17,154 nucleotides of DNA, taken from positions 1-17,154 of the forward strand of contig JASEGF010000003.1 of the NCBI GenBank assembly GCA_030017935.1, in the 5' to 3' direction. Under the pieces are notes generated by a model. It was not told where the DNA came from, made no database searches, and worked only from the letters and a program-made list of their open reading frames with translations. The DNA comes from Bacteroidales bacterium. Its GTDB lineage: Bacteria > Bacteroidota > Bacteroidia > Bacteroidales > DTU049. Numbering within the stretch: position 1 is the stretch's first letter; each line of letters begins with the position of its first letter. The translations under genes were made by a program, and so were the position numbers. Below, piece by piece: positions 5,651 to 14,083 of the stretch.

Positions 5651-7771
5651 TTATTTTATTATTGTTATGCTACCGTGATATTCTACTATTTTGCCACGAC
5701 CATAGTTTAATCTAAATATATAGAAATAAGTACCCTCGGGGTGATTATCTGCATCCCAGTCACCTTGATAATTTTCACTTTCATAAATTTTCTTTCCCCA
5801 ACGATTGTAAATTTTAATTTCACTATTAGGATAATATTCTAAATTAGTAATTTGAAATTGTTCATTAATACCATCACCATTAGGTGTTATGACATTTGGA
5901 ATCTCAATGTGACAATCGTTAACTAATACAATAGTACTATCTGTCAGAGTATCACAACCTATTACTTTTACTCCAATGTGATAAGTACCAGGAGCTAAAC
6001 CATCAAGAATATAATTAGCAGAAGTATTACCATCAGACCAGAGAAAATCATATAAATTAATCTCTGGTTGAGCGACAGATAAATTGATAGAATCGTGGCT
6101 ACACATTGTAATATTAGGAGGTAAAGAAAAAATAGGCATAGGTATTATTCTGATGTTTATTGTATCTAAAACTTCACATTTATTGTATTGACTATTAATC
6201 ACGGTCACCCAATAAGTGCCTGATTGGATAATGCTAATACTACTAGTAGTTTGCCCTGTAGACCATTTGTATGAATAAACAGGATCTGTTTGTGTAGCAT
6301 CAAGTATATATGGTCTCTCAGTAACGCATGTATCATTACCAAGATCTACTTGTGGGAATGGTATAACTTTTACTGTTATCGAGTCTGAATCTATGCAATG
6401 ATAATTATCTTTACCAGTAAGCCAATAAGTTGTTAGCTCTTCTGTAGGATGTATATTAATACTACCCATTTGGCTACCTGTACTCCAATTGAAGAATGCT
6501 GGGAAGTTTGTGCTATTAGCTATTAGCTGGCTAGTTTGACCTTCGCATACAATAGTATCTCCAGTAATACTAACCTCCATAGTGTTATGATTAAAAATTT
6601 TGATAGTATCTACGACAGTATCAGCAATACAAAGATTTAAATTTGGAATTTGGATTATTAAATTTTCTGTTGGTTCATTAATAGTGTCTGCTATGCCATA
6701 AATATCAATACATTGCGTTAAGGAATTAGGGGGAAAAATTAGTTGAGAATTAATGGGTGCACCATTAGCATCAGCATAATCAACGCCATTAATAGCGTCA
6801 CCGGTTAAAATAATGTTAACTGTATCGTTATCTTGAGTTGTGAAATTTCTAGATATGCAAATAGTAGCATAAGAACCACAATTCAAACCACCTTCTATAA
6901 TATTATTAGGAGGGACAAGATCAGATGAATTTTGGAATTGGTTATTTATCTCATATGAAGGTGAAATAAAACTACCAGCTTGCAAGAAAACACCACTATC
7001 ATATGCATGATCACTAGCATCAGCTATAGCTAATTTTATATGATATGTTTGACAAGGTACTACATGTGCAAATGCTTTCAATGGCACTGTAAATCCATCA
7101 AATTGTATTGTTTGACCACCTGTATTATCTACATAATATTGTGAGTATGATAAGCTAGTGCAGCCTGATGCTGGGTAGCTACCGCCAGGATATCCAGGGT
7201 TTACAGTGTTAATAGCGACTGGTAACGTAGTATTAGGTATTATAGCTATATTCTTTTTATTATACATCCCTCCATTAGGATCTGGTCCTGTTAATAAGAA
7301 AGCAAATACATCATTAAAGTCAGAACATACAAATTCTGGATATTCTTCACTTGCAAAAACATAGTAAAAGCTAATAGTATCTGATAAGGGAATAAAGTCA
7401 AATTCTAGTACAGATGCATCGTTTGTGACATAGTTTATTATATTTTCTAGATCTGCGTCACCAGCAGTATTTACAGATACTTGCGCACTGCCTATATTGT
7501 TTGGACCTATAGCTACTGTAGATCCACCAGTTGTTAACAAGACACCATCTGTAAATCCAATATTTGTTGTGCCATAGAAATATGCTTTTTGAGCATTATT
7601 ACCTGTAAATTGAACATTAGTTACAGTAACACCTTGACCTATTAAAATATTTTGAACTAAATCAAAAGCAGAGTATGATATATCTACATTTAGCTGGCCA
7701 TTAACTGTAAATGTTATTAAAATAATAATATAAAATATTAAACTTTTTAAATTAATAAATAATTTTTTCAT
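5651..7771 (-). CDS. secreted choice-of-anchor L protein with type B T9SS sorting domain
   Basis: The protein has 706 residues when started at ATG 7771. A longer frame from TTG 7795 is rejected because that codon lies inside the promoter -7 element. Residues 1-26 are a signal peptide (KK start, hydrophobic core, ending near VNGQ). About 27-265 match the choice-of-anchor L domain, with TDGVLLTTG, LEFDFIPLSDTISFYYVFASEEYPE and DVFAFLLTG. About 285-395 resemble a Calx-beta type module. Three Ig/PKD-like repeats follow, each with a W(S)TG- or WSDG-type motif. The last 83 residues (from about 624) are the gliding-motility/T9SS type B C-terminal domain, with ITPNGDGINE, IYNRWGKKIYE and GTYFYI. It should be exported by Sec, then passed across the outer membrane by T9SS. 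Its role, perhaps adhesion, is not shown by the sequence. Confidence 0.92.
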   Translation of the reverse strand: MKKLFINLKSLIFYIIILITFTVNGQLNVDISYSAFDLVQNILIGQGVTVTNVQFTGNNAQKAYFYGTTNIGFTDGVLLTTGGSTVAIGPNNIGSAQVSVNTAGDADLENIINYVTNDASVLEFDFIPLSDTISFYYVFASEEYPEFVCSDFNDVFAFLLTGPDPNGGMYNKKNIAIIPNTTLPVAINTVNPGYPGGSYPASGCTSLSYSQYYVDNTGGQTIQFDGFTVPLKAFAHVVPCQTYHIKLAIADASDHAYDSGVFLQAGSFISPSYEINNQFQNSSDLVPPNNIIEGGLNCGSYATICISRNFTTQDNDTVNIILTGDAINGVDYADANGAPINSQLIFPPNSLTQCIDIYGIADTINEPTENLIIQIPNLNLCIADTVVDTIKIFNHNTMEVSITGDTIVCEGQTSQLIANSTNFPAFFNWSTGSQMGSINIHPTEELTTYWLTGKDNYHCIDSDSITVKVIPFPQVDLGNDTCVTERPYILDATQTDPVYSYKWSTGQTTSSISIIQSGTYWVTVINSQYNKCEVLDTINIRIIPMPIFSLPPNITMCSHDSINLSVAQPEINLYDFLWSDGNTSANYILDGLAPGTYHIGVKVIGCDTLTDSTIVLVNDCHIEIPNVITPNGDGINEQFQITNLEYYPNSEIKIYNRWGKKIYESENYQGDWDADNHPEGTYFYIFRLNYGRGKIVEYHGSITIIK

Positions 7772-7792
7772 CTTATTAAAATTTACTTTAAG

Positions 7793-7824
7793 CAAAATTA
7801 AAGTAAATTTTTGAAATTAAACAA
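7793..7824 (-). promoter_or_regulatory. promoter of the T9SS secreted protein gene
   Basis: On the minus strand TAATTTTG (7800 to 7793) is an exact TAnnTTTG -7 element. TTG (7824 to 7822) sits 21 bases upstream as a -33 element. Transcription would begin near 7786, about 15 bases before ATG 7771, so the leader is very short. Confidence 0.6.
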
Positions 7825-7840
7825 TTATATAAAAAAATTA

Positions 7841-7848
7841 TAATTTTG
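7841..7848 (+). promoter_or_regulatory. promoter -7 element of dut
   Basis: TAATTTTG is an exact TAnnTTTG match on the plus strand, about 19 bases before ATG 7867. No good -33 TTTG lies at the usual distance; the nearest, at 7810-7813, is 27 bases away. It overlaps the TTG at 7846, so that codon is unlikely to be the dut start. Confidence 0.5.
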
Positions 7849-7866
7849 CAAATAAAAAATAAAATA

Positions 7867-8301
7867 ATGATACAAATTAATATAAAAAATATTTCAACTC
7901 ATCCACTTCCTGATTATGCCACTTTATATAGTTCTGGTATGGATATTTATGCTTTTTTAGACAAAGATATTGCTATCCAACCTATGCAGAGAGTTCTTGT
8001 ACCTACAGGATTATTCATAGAGCTACCTCCTAGCTATGAAGCTCAAATAAGACCAAGGTCTGGCTTAGCTATTAATAATGGTATTACAGTTTTAAATACT
8101 CCTGGGACAATAGATGCAGACTATAGAGGAGAAATTAAAATAATATTAATTAATTTAAGTAACATAGAATACATAATACATGATGGAGACAGAATAGCTC
8201 AAATGGTTATACAAAAGGTAGATAGAGCTATTTGGAATGTTGTAGATAAAATCAATGATACAGATAGAGGCGATGGCGGTTTCGGACATACAGGGAAATA
8301 A
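7867..8301 (+). CDS. dut: deoxyuridine 5'-triphosphate nucleotidohydrolase (dUTPase)
   Basis: It hydrolyses dUTP to dUMP and pyrophosphate, keeping uracil out of DNA and supplying dUMP for thymidylate synthesis. The 144 residues from ATG 7867 contain all five motifs of the trimeric family: SSGMDIYAF (22-30), RPRSGLA (62-68), NTPGTIDADYRGE with catalytic D83 and Y86 (77-89), GDRIAQMVI (107-115) and the P-loop-like RGDGGFGHTG (134-143). Length is normal for the family. The ATG was chosen over the upstream TTG 7846 because the latter overlaps the promoter -7 element and adds a lysine-rich tail not typical of dUTPases. The nucleotidyltransferase gene follows after 23 bases, probably in the same transcript. 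Confidence 0.95.
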   Translation: MIQINIKNISTHPLPDYATLYSSGMDIYAFLDKDIAIQPMQRVLVPTGLFIELPPSYEAQIRPRSGLAINNGITVLNTPGTIDADYRGEIKIILINLSNIEYIIHDGDRIAQMVIQKVDRAIWNVVDKINDTDRGDGGFGHTGK

Positions 8302-8324
8302 TAATTTTATAAAACAATATTTTT

Positions 8325-9332
8325 ATGAGAATAGTAATACCAATGGCTGGTATGGGAAAAAGAATGAGGCCTCATACGCTCACTACTCCTAAACCATTAA
8401 TACCTATAGCAGGTAAACCAATCGTAGAACGAATTGTAAATATTTTAATAGAATCTATTGATGCTAATATCGATGAAATAGCTTTTGTTATTGGTGATTT
8501 TACTGATGATGTGAAGCAACAAATTAAAGATTTGGGACAAAAACTTGGCATTAATACCACTATTTATCATCAAAATAATCCATTAGGTACTGCTCATGCA
8601 GTTTTATGTGCAGAGCCCTCGTTAAAGGATGAAGTTATCATTGCTTTTGCTGATACATTATTTTTCACTAAATTTAATTTAAAAAATATTGACGCTGATG
8701 GTATCATATGGACTTATGAGGTCAATAATCCAGCAGAATATGGAGTAGTGAAAATAGATGACAATGGCTATATTTCTGCTTTTTATGAAAAACCTACTAC
8801 TTTTGTCAGTAATCAAGCTATTATAGGTTTATACTATTTCAGAAATGCAGAAATAATTAAAAAATATTTACTTAAATTATTAGAAAACGATCAAAAGGTA
8901 AATGGCGAATATCAATTGACTGATGCTCTACAATACATGATTGAAAATGATTATAAAATAAAAATCCAAAATGTAGAAGAATGGTTGGATTGTGGTAATA
9001 AAGATGCTACTCTACTCGCTCATAAAAGGATTTTAGAACGTTATCCAAGCGAAAGCATAGTCGCAGATAATGTGATATGTAAGGATGGCATTATCATACC
9101 TCCTTGTTATATAGAAGGGGATGTACTTATAGAAAATTCTATTGTAGGACCTTATGTGAGTATTGGCAATAATTCATCTATTTTACATTCTATCATTACT
9201 AATTCTATTATACAAGAACATGTAAAACTCTCAAATGTGAATATTGATAATTCTATGATAGGTAAATATGCAGATTATAATGATTCATATGATGAGCTAA
9301 ATATTGGTGATTATTCCGAGATTAGTAGATAA
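8325..9332 (+). CDS. sugar-phosphate nucleotidyltransferase with hexapeptide C-terminus
   Basis: The 335-residue protein starts with the nucleotidyltransferase signature GMGKRMRPHT-LTTPKPLIPIAGKP (about 9-32). It continues with NPLGTAHAV, an AFADTLFF metal/nucleotide-binding strand, YGVVKIDD, FYEKP and WLDCGN, all typical of GlmU/RfbA/GalU-type GT-A enzymes that make NDP-sugars from NTP and sugar 1-phosphate. The last 90 or so residues show degenerate hexapeptide repeats (ENSIVGPYVSIG, then HSIITNSIIQ), suggesting a short left-handed beta helix, though too short to claim an acetyltransferase activity. Substrate (glucose, mannose or GlcNAc 1-phosphate; UTP, dTTP or GTP) cannot be told from the sequence. 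It follows dut closely and probably feeds cell-envelope polysaccharide synthesis. Confidence 0.88.
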   Translation: MRIVIPMAGMGKRMRPHTLTTPKPLIPIAGKPIVERIVNILIESIDANIDEIAFVIGDFTDDVKQQIKDLGQKLGINTTIYHQNNPLGTAHAVLCAEPSLKDEVIIAFADTLFFTKFNLKNIDADGIIWTYEVNNPAEYGVVKIDDNGYISAFYEKPTTFVSNQAIIGLYYFRNAEIIKKYLLKLLENDQKVNGEYQLTDALQYMIENDYKIKIQNVEEWLDCGNKDATLLAHKRILERYPSESIVADNVICKDGIIIPPCYIEGDVLIENSIVGPYVSIGNNSSILHSIITNSIIQEHVKLSNVNIDNSMIGKYADYNDSYDELNIGDYSEISR

Positions 9333-9437
9333 GCTATCTAGTCGTCCTTTAAAAAGTCAATTTGAATATTTTATTTGAAAAAAAACGTAAATTCAAGTAT
9401 TTAATAAATTTACTTAAATCATAAAATATTTTAAATG

Positions 9438-9923
9438 TTATTTATGATTACCCCTTCTTTCTACAATCTTCATTTCAACTGATTGAACATTGAAAATATC
9501 TTGTGGTAAATTATGTATCACTCCTATCTCATATTCCCCTTTTTCTTTAAACTTTATATTATTATATATTTCTTTCTCTATTATCATAACTCCTTCTTCT
9601 TTGTCTACAGATTTTTGTTTATAGTCTTCATCTATTTTGGTCTCAAATCCTGATTGTCTATATGAGCCATCAGGTGTTTTCAATGTTGTAGAAAAGATAA
9701 ATTTATTATAATTATAATTTGTATCTATTTTTATTTTTATTAAGCAAGAATAAATTTTTGAAGTATCATTGATATTGAAATTAAATTTTATTATTTCATT
9801 TTTAGCCCACAAATTATTATTAAGTAATATCTCCTTTTCGTAAATTATTTCCTCTTTATTTTTACAAGCTTGGATATTTAAAGCTATGATCAAAATGATT
9901 ATTATTAAATAAAATTTTTTCAT
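9438..9923 (-). CDS. gldH: GldH-like gliding motility lipoprotein
   Basis: The 161-residue protein has a lipoprotein signal peptide: MKK, a long Ile/Leu core, then NIQAC with lipidation Cys20. Downstream features fit the GldH family as I know it: an early W followed by a beta strand ending in FNFNINDTSK, a Y/N-rich stretch before FIFSTTLKTPDG, and a late FKEKGEYEIGVIHNLPQD followed by a V-rich strand. GldH is an inner-leaflet lipoprotein linked to gliding and T9SS function in Bacteroidota; many non-gliding members retain it. The presence of a T9SS cargo in the same window is consistent. It begins 4 bases after the M20 peptidase stop, so it should be the second gene of that transcript. Similarity is by pattern only, hence the moderate confidence. 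Confidence 0.6.
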   Translation of the reverse strand: MKKFYLIIIILIIALNIQACKNKEEIIYEKEILLNNNLWAKNEIIKFNFNINDTSKIYSCLIKIKIDTNYNYNKFIFSTTLKTPDGSYRQSGFETKIDEDYKQKSVDKEEGVMIIEKEIYNNIKFKEKGEYEIGVIHNLPQDIFNVQSVEMKIVERRGNHK

Positions 9924-9927
9924 ATTT

Positions 9928-11115
9928 TTAAAAATTAATTTTGTTAGTTAAATATGCATAGGAGATAGATGTCATAGTATATATTCCATATTTAAGGGCA
10001 TTATCATTAAATGTAAACATTTCTGAATGTAGTGAATTTGATGTATTTTTATCATCTGCTATGCCCAGTCTATAGTAGAAACTTGGACGTATTTGTGAAA
10101 AATATGCAAAGTCATCTGAAGTCATTCTAATAGGAATAGATTCGGTTTTAATTTCTTTTAGATTATCATTAATGAATTTAACTATTTCTTTAGTTAAGTT
10201 TTCATTATTAAATAATGTGGGATAACCTGGTATTATATTTATTTCAGCTGTTGTTTTATAAGCTTTTGCTGTATTATTTGTAATTTCATTTATTAAAATT
10301 TTTGCTTCATTTCGCCATTTCTCGTCAAAAGTTCTAAAAGTCCCTTCCAAATGCACTTCTGATGGTATTACATTAGTTCTACCATTGGCTATTACTTTAC
10401 CGATTGAGAGCACTGTTGGGATAGTAGGATCATTGCATCTGCTTACGATTTGTTGTAAATTAAGGATAATAGCAGCAGATGATAATACAGGATCCACAAA
10501 GTCTTTTACGATAGCAGCGTGGCCACTTTTCCCTTTTACATTAATATAAATTTCGTCGCTAGAAGCCATAAATGCTCCCATTTTGTAACCAATTGTTCCT
10601 ATTGGTAGTTCTGGAGAAACATGCATACCGATTATTATATCAACATTTGGATTTTCTAATATGTTCTCTTCTATCATTTTTTTTGCACCTCCAGGCAGTG
10701 TTTCTTCAGAAGGTTCAAAAATTAATACCACTTTGCCGTCCCATTCATTTCGTAATTCATTTAAAATATATGCTGTAGCCAATAAATTAGCCATATGAGC
10801 GTCGTGTCCGCAAGCATGCATGATGCCACTATTTTTACTTTTAAATTCTAAATTTGTTTTTTCTTCTATAGGTAATGCGTCCATATCAGCCCTGAGAGCT
10901 ATTACTTTACCATTAGGAATCTTCCCTTCTATTATACCAATGACGCCGTTACCTGCTACTCCAGTTTTTGTATAAATATGCCAACTTTTTAATAATGTAG
11001 TAATATATTTAGCAGTATTTATTTCATTATCGCTCAGTTCAGGATTAGCATGTAAATAATGTCTCCATTCTATTGCCTGTTTTTCAATATTGTTTATTAA
11101 ATCCCAAATCATCAT
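9928..11115 (-). CDS. M20 family amidohydrolase / metallopeptidase
   Basis: The 395-residue protein matches the M20D amidohydrolases (hippurate, N-acyl amino acid or IAA-conjugate hydrolases). Visible metal-site and catalytic elements are RADMDALP (75-82), HACGHDAH with C102 and H104 (100-107), EPSEE with E137/E138, GMHVSPELPIG with H165, and LHSEMF near the C-terminus. A dimerisation lid domain (about 185-300) lies between, containing SGHAA. No signal peptide is present, so it is cytoplasmic. It would hydrolyse the amide bond of an N-acylated amino acid or similar dipeptide; the true substrate is unknown. Two adjacent ATG codons (11115 and 11112) could serve as start. A TAnnTTTG -7 element lies about 17 bases upstream. 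The GldH-like gene follows 4 bases after its stop. Confidence 0.9.
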   Translation of the reverse strand: MMIWDLINNIEKQAIEWRHYLHANPELSDNEINTAKYITTLLKSWHIYTKTGVAGNGVIGIIEGKIPNGKVIALRADMDALPIEEKTNLEFKSKNSGIMHACGHDAHMANLLATAYILNELRNEWDGKVVLIFEPSEETLPGGAKKMIEENILENPNVDIIIGMHVSPELPIGTIGYKMGAFMASSDEIYINVKGKSGHAAIVKDFVDPVLSSAAIILNLQQIVSRCNDPTIPTVLSIGKVIANGRTNVIPSEVHLEGTFRTFDEKWRNEAKILINEITNNTAKAYKTTAEINIIPGYPTLFNNENLTKEIVKFINDNLKEIKTESIPIRMTSDDFAYFSQIRPSFYYRLGIADDKNTSNSLHSEMFTFNDNALKYGIYTMTSISYAYLTNKINF

Positions 11116-11131
11116 AGATTTATTTATAATG

Positions 11132-11139
11132 CAAATATA
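11132..11139 (-). promoter_or_regulatory. promoter -7 element of the M20 amidohydrolase unit
   Basis: On the minus strand TATATTTG (11139 to 11132) is an exact TAnnTTTG match, 16 bases before ATG 11115. No TTTG is seen at the -33 distance, so only half of the promoter is supported. Confidence 0.4.
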
Positions 11140-11197
11140 AGAAAATTTGTATATTTTTATTTATTATAAATTTTAAATTTTCTTCAATATTTTTCTT

Positions 11198-11205
11198 TAA
11201 TTTTG
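11198..11205 (+). promoter_or_regulatory. promoter -7 element of polA
   Basis: TAATTTTG is an exact TAnnTTTG match ending 17 bases before ATG 11223. No -33 TTTG is present at the expected distance. It is arranged divergently with the minus-strand -7 element at 11132-11139. Confidence 0.45.
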
Positions 11206-11222
11206 AAAAAATATATTAAAAA

Positions 11223-14030
11223 ATGAATGGATTAAATGGTAATAATCTACCTAATAATCATAATGCTTTTGTGATTGTAGATGCTATGGCTATGGCTTTT
11301 CGTTATTTTTATGCACTCATCAGGCGTCCTATGCGTACTAGCTATGGATTAAATACAAGTGCTGTGTATGGATTTACTAACATGCTACTTGATATTTTAT
11401 CTAAATATAATCCTCGATATATAGCTATAGCTTTTGACTCTGAAGAGGAAACATTGAGGAAAAAAGAATTTGATTATTACAAAGCTCAGAGACCACCGAT
11501 GCCAGAGGAACTAGCTAAAAACATTCCATATATTAAAAAAATGATTAGCGTTTTAGGTATCAAATGTATAGAAATGCCAGGTTATGAAGCTGATGACATT
11601 ATTGGTTTTATCTCTCAGAAAGCAGCTGAACACAATATTTATTCATATATCGTCACTAGTGACAAAGATATGGGACAACTAGTTAATGATAAGATTTTTA
11701 TTTTAAAACCAGGGAAAAATAATGAACCTGATGAGATATTAGGTGTTAAAGAAATTTGTGAAAAATGGAGTATTTCTCAACCGCAACAGTTAATAGATAT
11801 TTTAGCTATAATGGGAGACGCTTCAGACAATATTCCTGGTGTTCCTGGCATTGGCGAAAAAGGTGCTATCAAATTAATATCTCAATTTCATTCTGTAGAA
11901 AATTTACTAGAACATTTGGATGAAGTACCAGAAAAATATAGAGATTTAATTTCTAAAAATATAGAGCTTTTAAAAGATAGTAAAAGATTAGCTAGCATAA
12001 ATCCACATATTAATATAGACTTCAATCCTAAAGATTTCGAATGGAAAATTTCTCCCAAAGAATCTATTTTTGCTCTATGTGACGAATTAGAATTCCGTAA
12101 TATTAAAACTAGAATTCCAGAAATTTTTAAACAATTATCATCTATTTATCCTACTATTTCTTCTGGGCAATTATCTATTTTTGATAATTCCAATGAGACT
12201 CCGCTATATCAAAATGATAATAGATTAACTAAATACAATCCAAAAGAGCAAAACTACAAATTGCTTATTAACGAAGCAGAAATTAAAGAATTCATTGACA
12301 AACTCAGTAAGGTTGACTTTTTTGTCTTTGATTTAGAAACTACAAGTTTAGATCCTTTAGTAGCAGATTTAGTCGGTATTAGCTTTGCATTATCTCCTTA
12401 TAATGCTGTATTTATTTATTGTAAGCAGCAAAATATTTGTCGTCTAACCTTAGATTTATTAAAACCAATTTTTGAAAATGAAAAAATAGCTAAAGGTGGT
12501 TTTAATTTAAAATTTGATATAAGCATATTAAAGCATTACAACATTAATGTGAATGGTGAAATACGTGATGCTATGGTAGCTCATTATATTCTAAATCCAG
12601 AAGGGAAACACAATATGGATTATCTAGCAGATATTTATTTGGAATATAAAACTATTACTTTCAGTGAATTAGTAAATGATAAAAAGGATTTCAATCTATG
12701 GAATATAGATGCTAAACAGTTATCTGTATATGCTTGCGAAGACTCTGATATTACTTTGCAGTTATGGAATATTTTTGAGCAGGAGCTGAAAGAAAAAAAA
12801 CAATACGAACTTTATATAAATATAGAATCTAAACTGATACCAGTTTTATCAACTATGGAGCTAAATGGGGTAAAAATTGACTTAGATTTTCTTAAAAAAT
12901 TTGAATTAGAATTACAAAATCAAATAGATAAATTAGCTAATGAAATTTATGAGATTTCGGGTGAAGTTTTTAATATAGCTAGTCCACAGCAATTAGGTAA
13001 AATTTTATTTGAGAAATTACACATATCTGATAAACCTAAATTAACAAAGACTAAGCAGTATAGTACATCAGAAGATGAATTGCTAAAATATCAAAATCAA
13101 CATCAGATTATTAATAAGATTTTAGATTATCGTGAATTAACAAAATTATTAAATACATATGTAAGTGCTTTTCCTAAATTAGTACATCCTATAACTGGCA
13201 AGGTACATACTAATTTCAATCAAACTATTACATCTACAGGTAGATTAAGTTCGTCTAATCCTAATTTACAAAATATTCCAGTGCGTACTGATCTAGGTAA
13301 AGCAATGCGAAAAGCATTTATTCCCTCAAATATTGAAGGGTTTATAGTATCAGCCGATTATAATCAGATAGAGCTGCGATTGATGGCTGCACTCAGTGGA
13401 GATGAGAATATGATACAAGATTTTATCAAGGGAATGGATATTCATGCAGCCACTGCTATGCGTATTTTTAATTTAACAGAGGATACATTAACTCCAGAAT
13501 TTCGTAGAAAAGCTAAAGCAATTAACTTTGGAATAATATATGGTATATCTGCCTTTGGACTTTCAGAGCAATTAGGTATATCTAGGTCAGAAGCCAAACA
13601 AATAATAGAAGACTATTTCACTAAATATCCAGGAATTAAAAAATATATGGATGAATCTATCAATTTTGCTAAAGAACATGGCTATGTGGAAACGCTATTC
13701 CATCGTAGAAGGTATTTACCAGACATTAAAGCAGCTAATGCTGTTGTTCGTGGCTATGCAGAGAGGAATGCTATCAACATGCCTATCCAAGGTACAGCTG
13801 CCGATATTATCAAAATTGCAATGATTAGAGTGCAAGAGCTAATAGATAAAAATCATTTTTTATCAAAATTAATAATTCAAGTGCATGATGAGCTAGTGCT
13901 AGATGTAGTGAAAGAAGAGTTAGATATCATTACAAATGAAGTTAAAGAAATTATGGAGAATGTAATTCATATGAATGTACCTCTAAAGGTAGATATAGGG
14001 CATGGAGAAAATTGGTTGGAAGCTCATTGA
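11223..14030 (+). CDS. polA: DNA polymerase I
   Basis: The 935-residue protein has all three domains of a full-length Pol I. The 5'-3' exonuclease (about 15-300) shows VIVDAMAMAFRYFYA, YEADDIIG, SDKDMGQLV and GDASDNIPGVPGIGEKGA. The 3'-5' proofreading domain (about 355-545) keeps the active acidic pair D370/E372 in FDLETTS, together with KFDISIL and a YACEDSDIT motif, so proofreading is probably functional. The polymerase domain shows TSTGRLSSSNPNLQNIPVR, motif A with D712 (SADYNQIELR), motif B at 761-774 (RRKAKAINFGIIYG, with Tyr773), and motif C with H888-D889-E890. It fills gaps and removes RNA primers during replication and repair. A promoter -7 element lies just upstream. The stop codon overlaps the -33 element of the next gene's promoter. 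Confidence 0.98.
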   Translation: MNGLNGNNLPNNHNAFVIVDAMAMAFRYFYALIRRPMRTSYGLNTSAVYGFTNMLLDILSKYNPRYIAIAFDSEEETLRKKEFDYYKAQRPPMPEELAKNIPYIKKMISVLGIKCIEMPGYEADDIIGFISQKAAEHNIYSYIVTSDKDMGQLVNDKIFILKPGKNNEPDEILGVKEICEKWSISQPQQLIDILAIMGDASDNIPGVPGIGEKGAIKLISQFHSVENLLEHLDEVPEKYRDLISKNIELLKDSKRLASINPHINIDFNPKDFEWKISPKESIFALCDELEFRNIKTRIPEIFKQLSSIYPTISSGQLSIFDNSNETPLYQNDNRLTKYNPKEQNYKLLINEAEIKEFIDKLSKVDFFVFDLETTSLDPLVADLVGISFALSPYNAVFIYCKQQNICRLTLDLLKPIFENEKIAKGGFNLKFDISILKHYNINVNGEIRDAMVAHYILNPEGKHNMDYLADIYLEYKTITFSELVNDKKDFNLWNIDAKQLSVYACEDSDITLQLWNIFEQELKEKKQYELYINIESKLIPVLSTMELNGVKIDLDFLKKFELELQNQIDKLANEIYEISGEVFNIASPQQLGKILFEKLHISDKPKLTKTKQYSTSEDELLKYQNQHQIINKILDYRELTKLLNTYVSAFPKLVHPITGKVHTNFNQTITSTGRLSSSNPNLQNIPVRTDLGKAMRKAFIPSNIEGFIVSADYNQIELRLMAALSGDENMIQDFIKGMDIHAATAMRIFNLTEDTLTPEFRRKAKAINFGIIYGISAFGLSEQLGISRSEAKQIIEDYFTKYPGIKKYMDESINFAKEHGYVETLFHRRRYLPDIKAANAVVRGYAERNAINMPIQGTAADIIKIAMIRVQELIDKNHFLSKLIIQVHDELVLDVVKEELDIITNEVKEIMENVIHMNVPLKVDIGHGENWLEAH

Positions 14031-14055
14031 AATAATATTTCTTTTAGTAATTTTG
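14027..14055 (+). promoter_or_regulatory. promoter of the LptF/LptG-like permease gene
   Basis: TTG at 14027-14029 (-33) and TAATTTTG at 14048-14055 (exact TAnnTTTG -7) are 18 bases apart. The predicted start near 14062 gives a leader of about 20 bases to ATG 14084. The -33 overlaps the polA stop codon, so the permease need not depend on polA transcription. Confidence 0.55.
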
Positions 14056-14083
14056 TACTAATAAAATACATTGATTTTTTTTA

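Noticed and set aside
7846..7848. TTG as the dut start codon
   Set aside because: It lies within an exact TAnnTTTG -7 element, so it would not be in the transcript; ATG 7867 fits the family length.
9333..9437. Rho-independent terminator between the convergent nucleotidyltransferase and gldH-like genes
   Set aside because: GTAAATT (9387-9393) and AATTTAC (9407-9413) can pair, but the stem is short and nearly all A-T with no clear U-tract, so it is not a convincing terminator.
10572..10778. Plus-strand 68-codon frame inside the M20 amidohydrolase gene
   Set aside because: It is antisense to a well-supported catalytic region and has no recognisable features.
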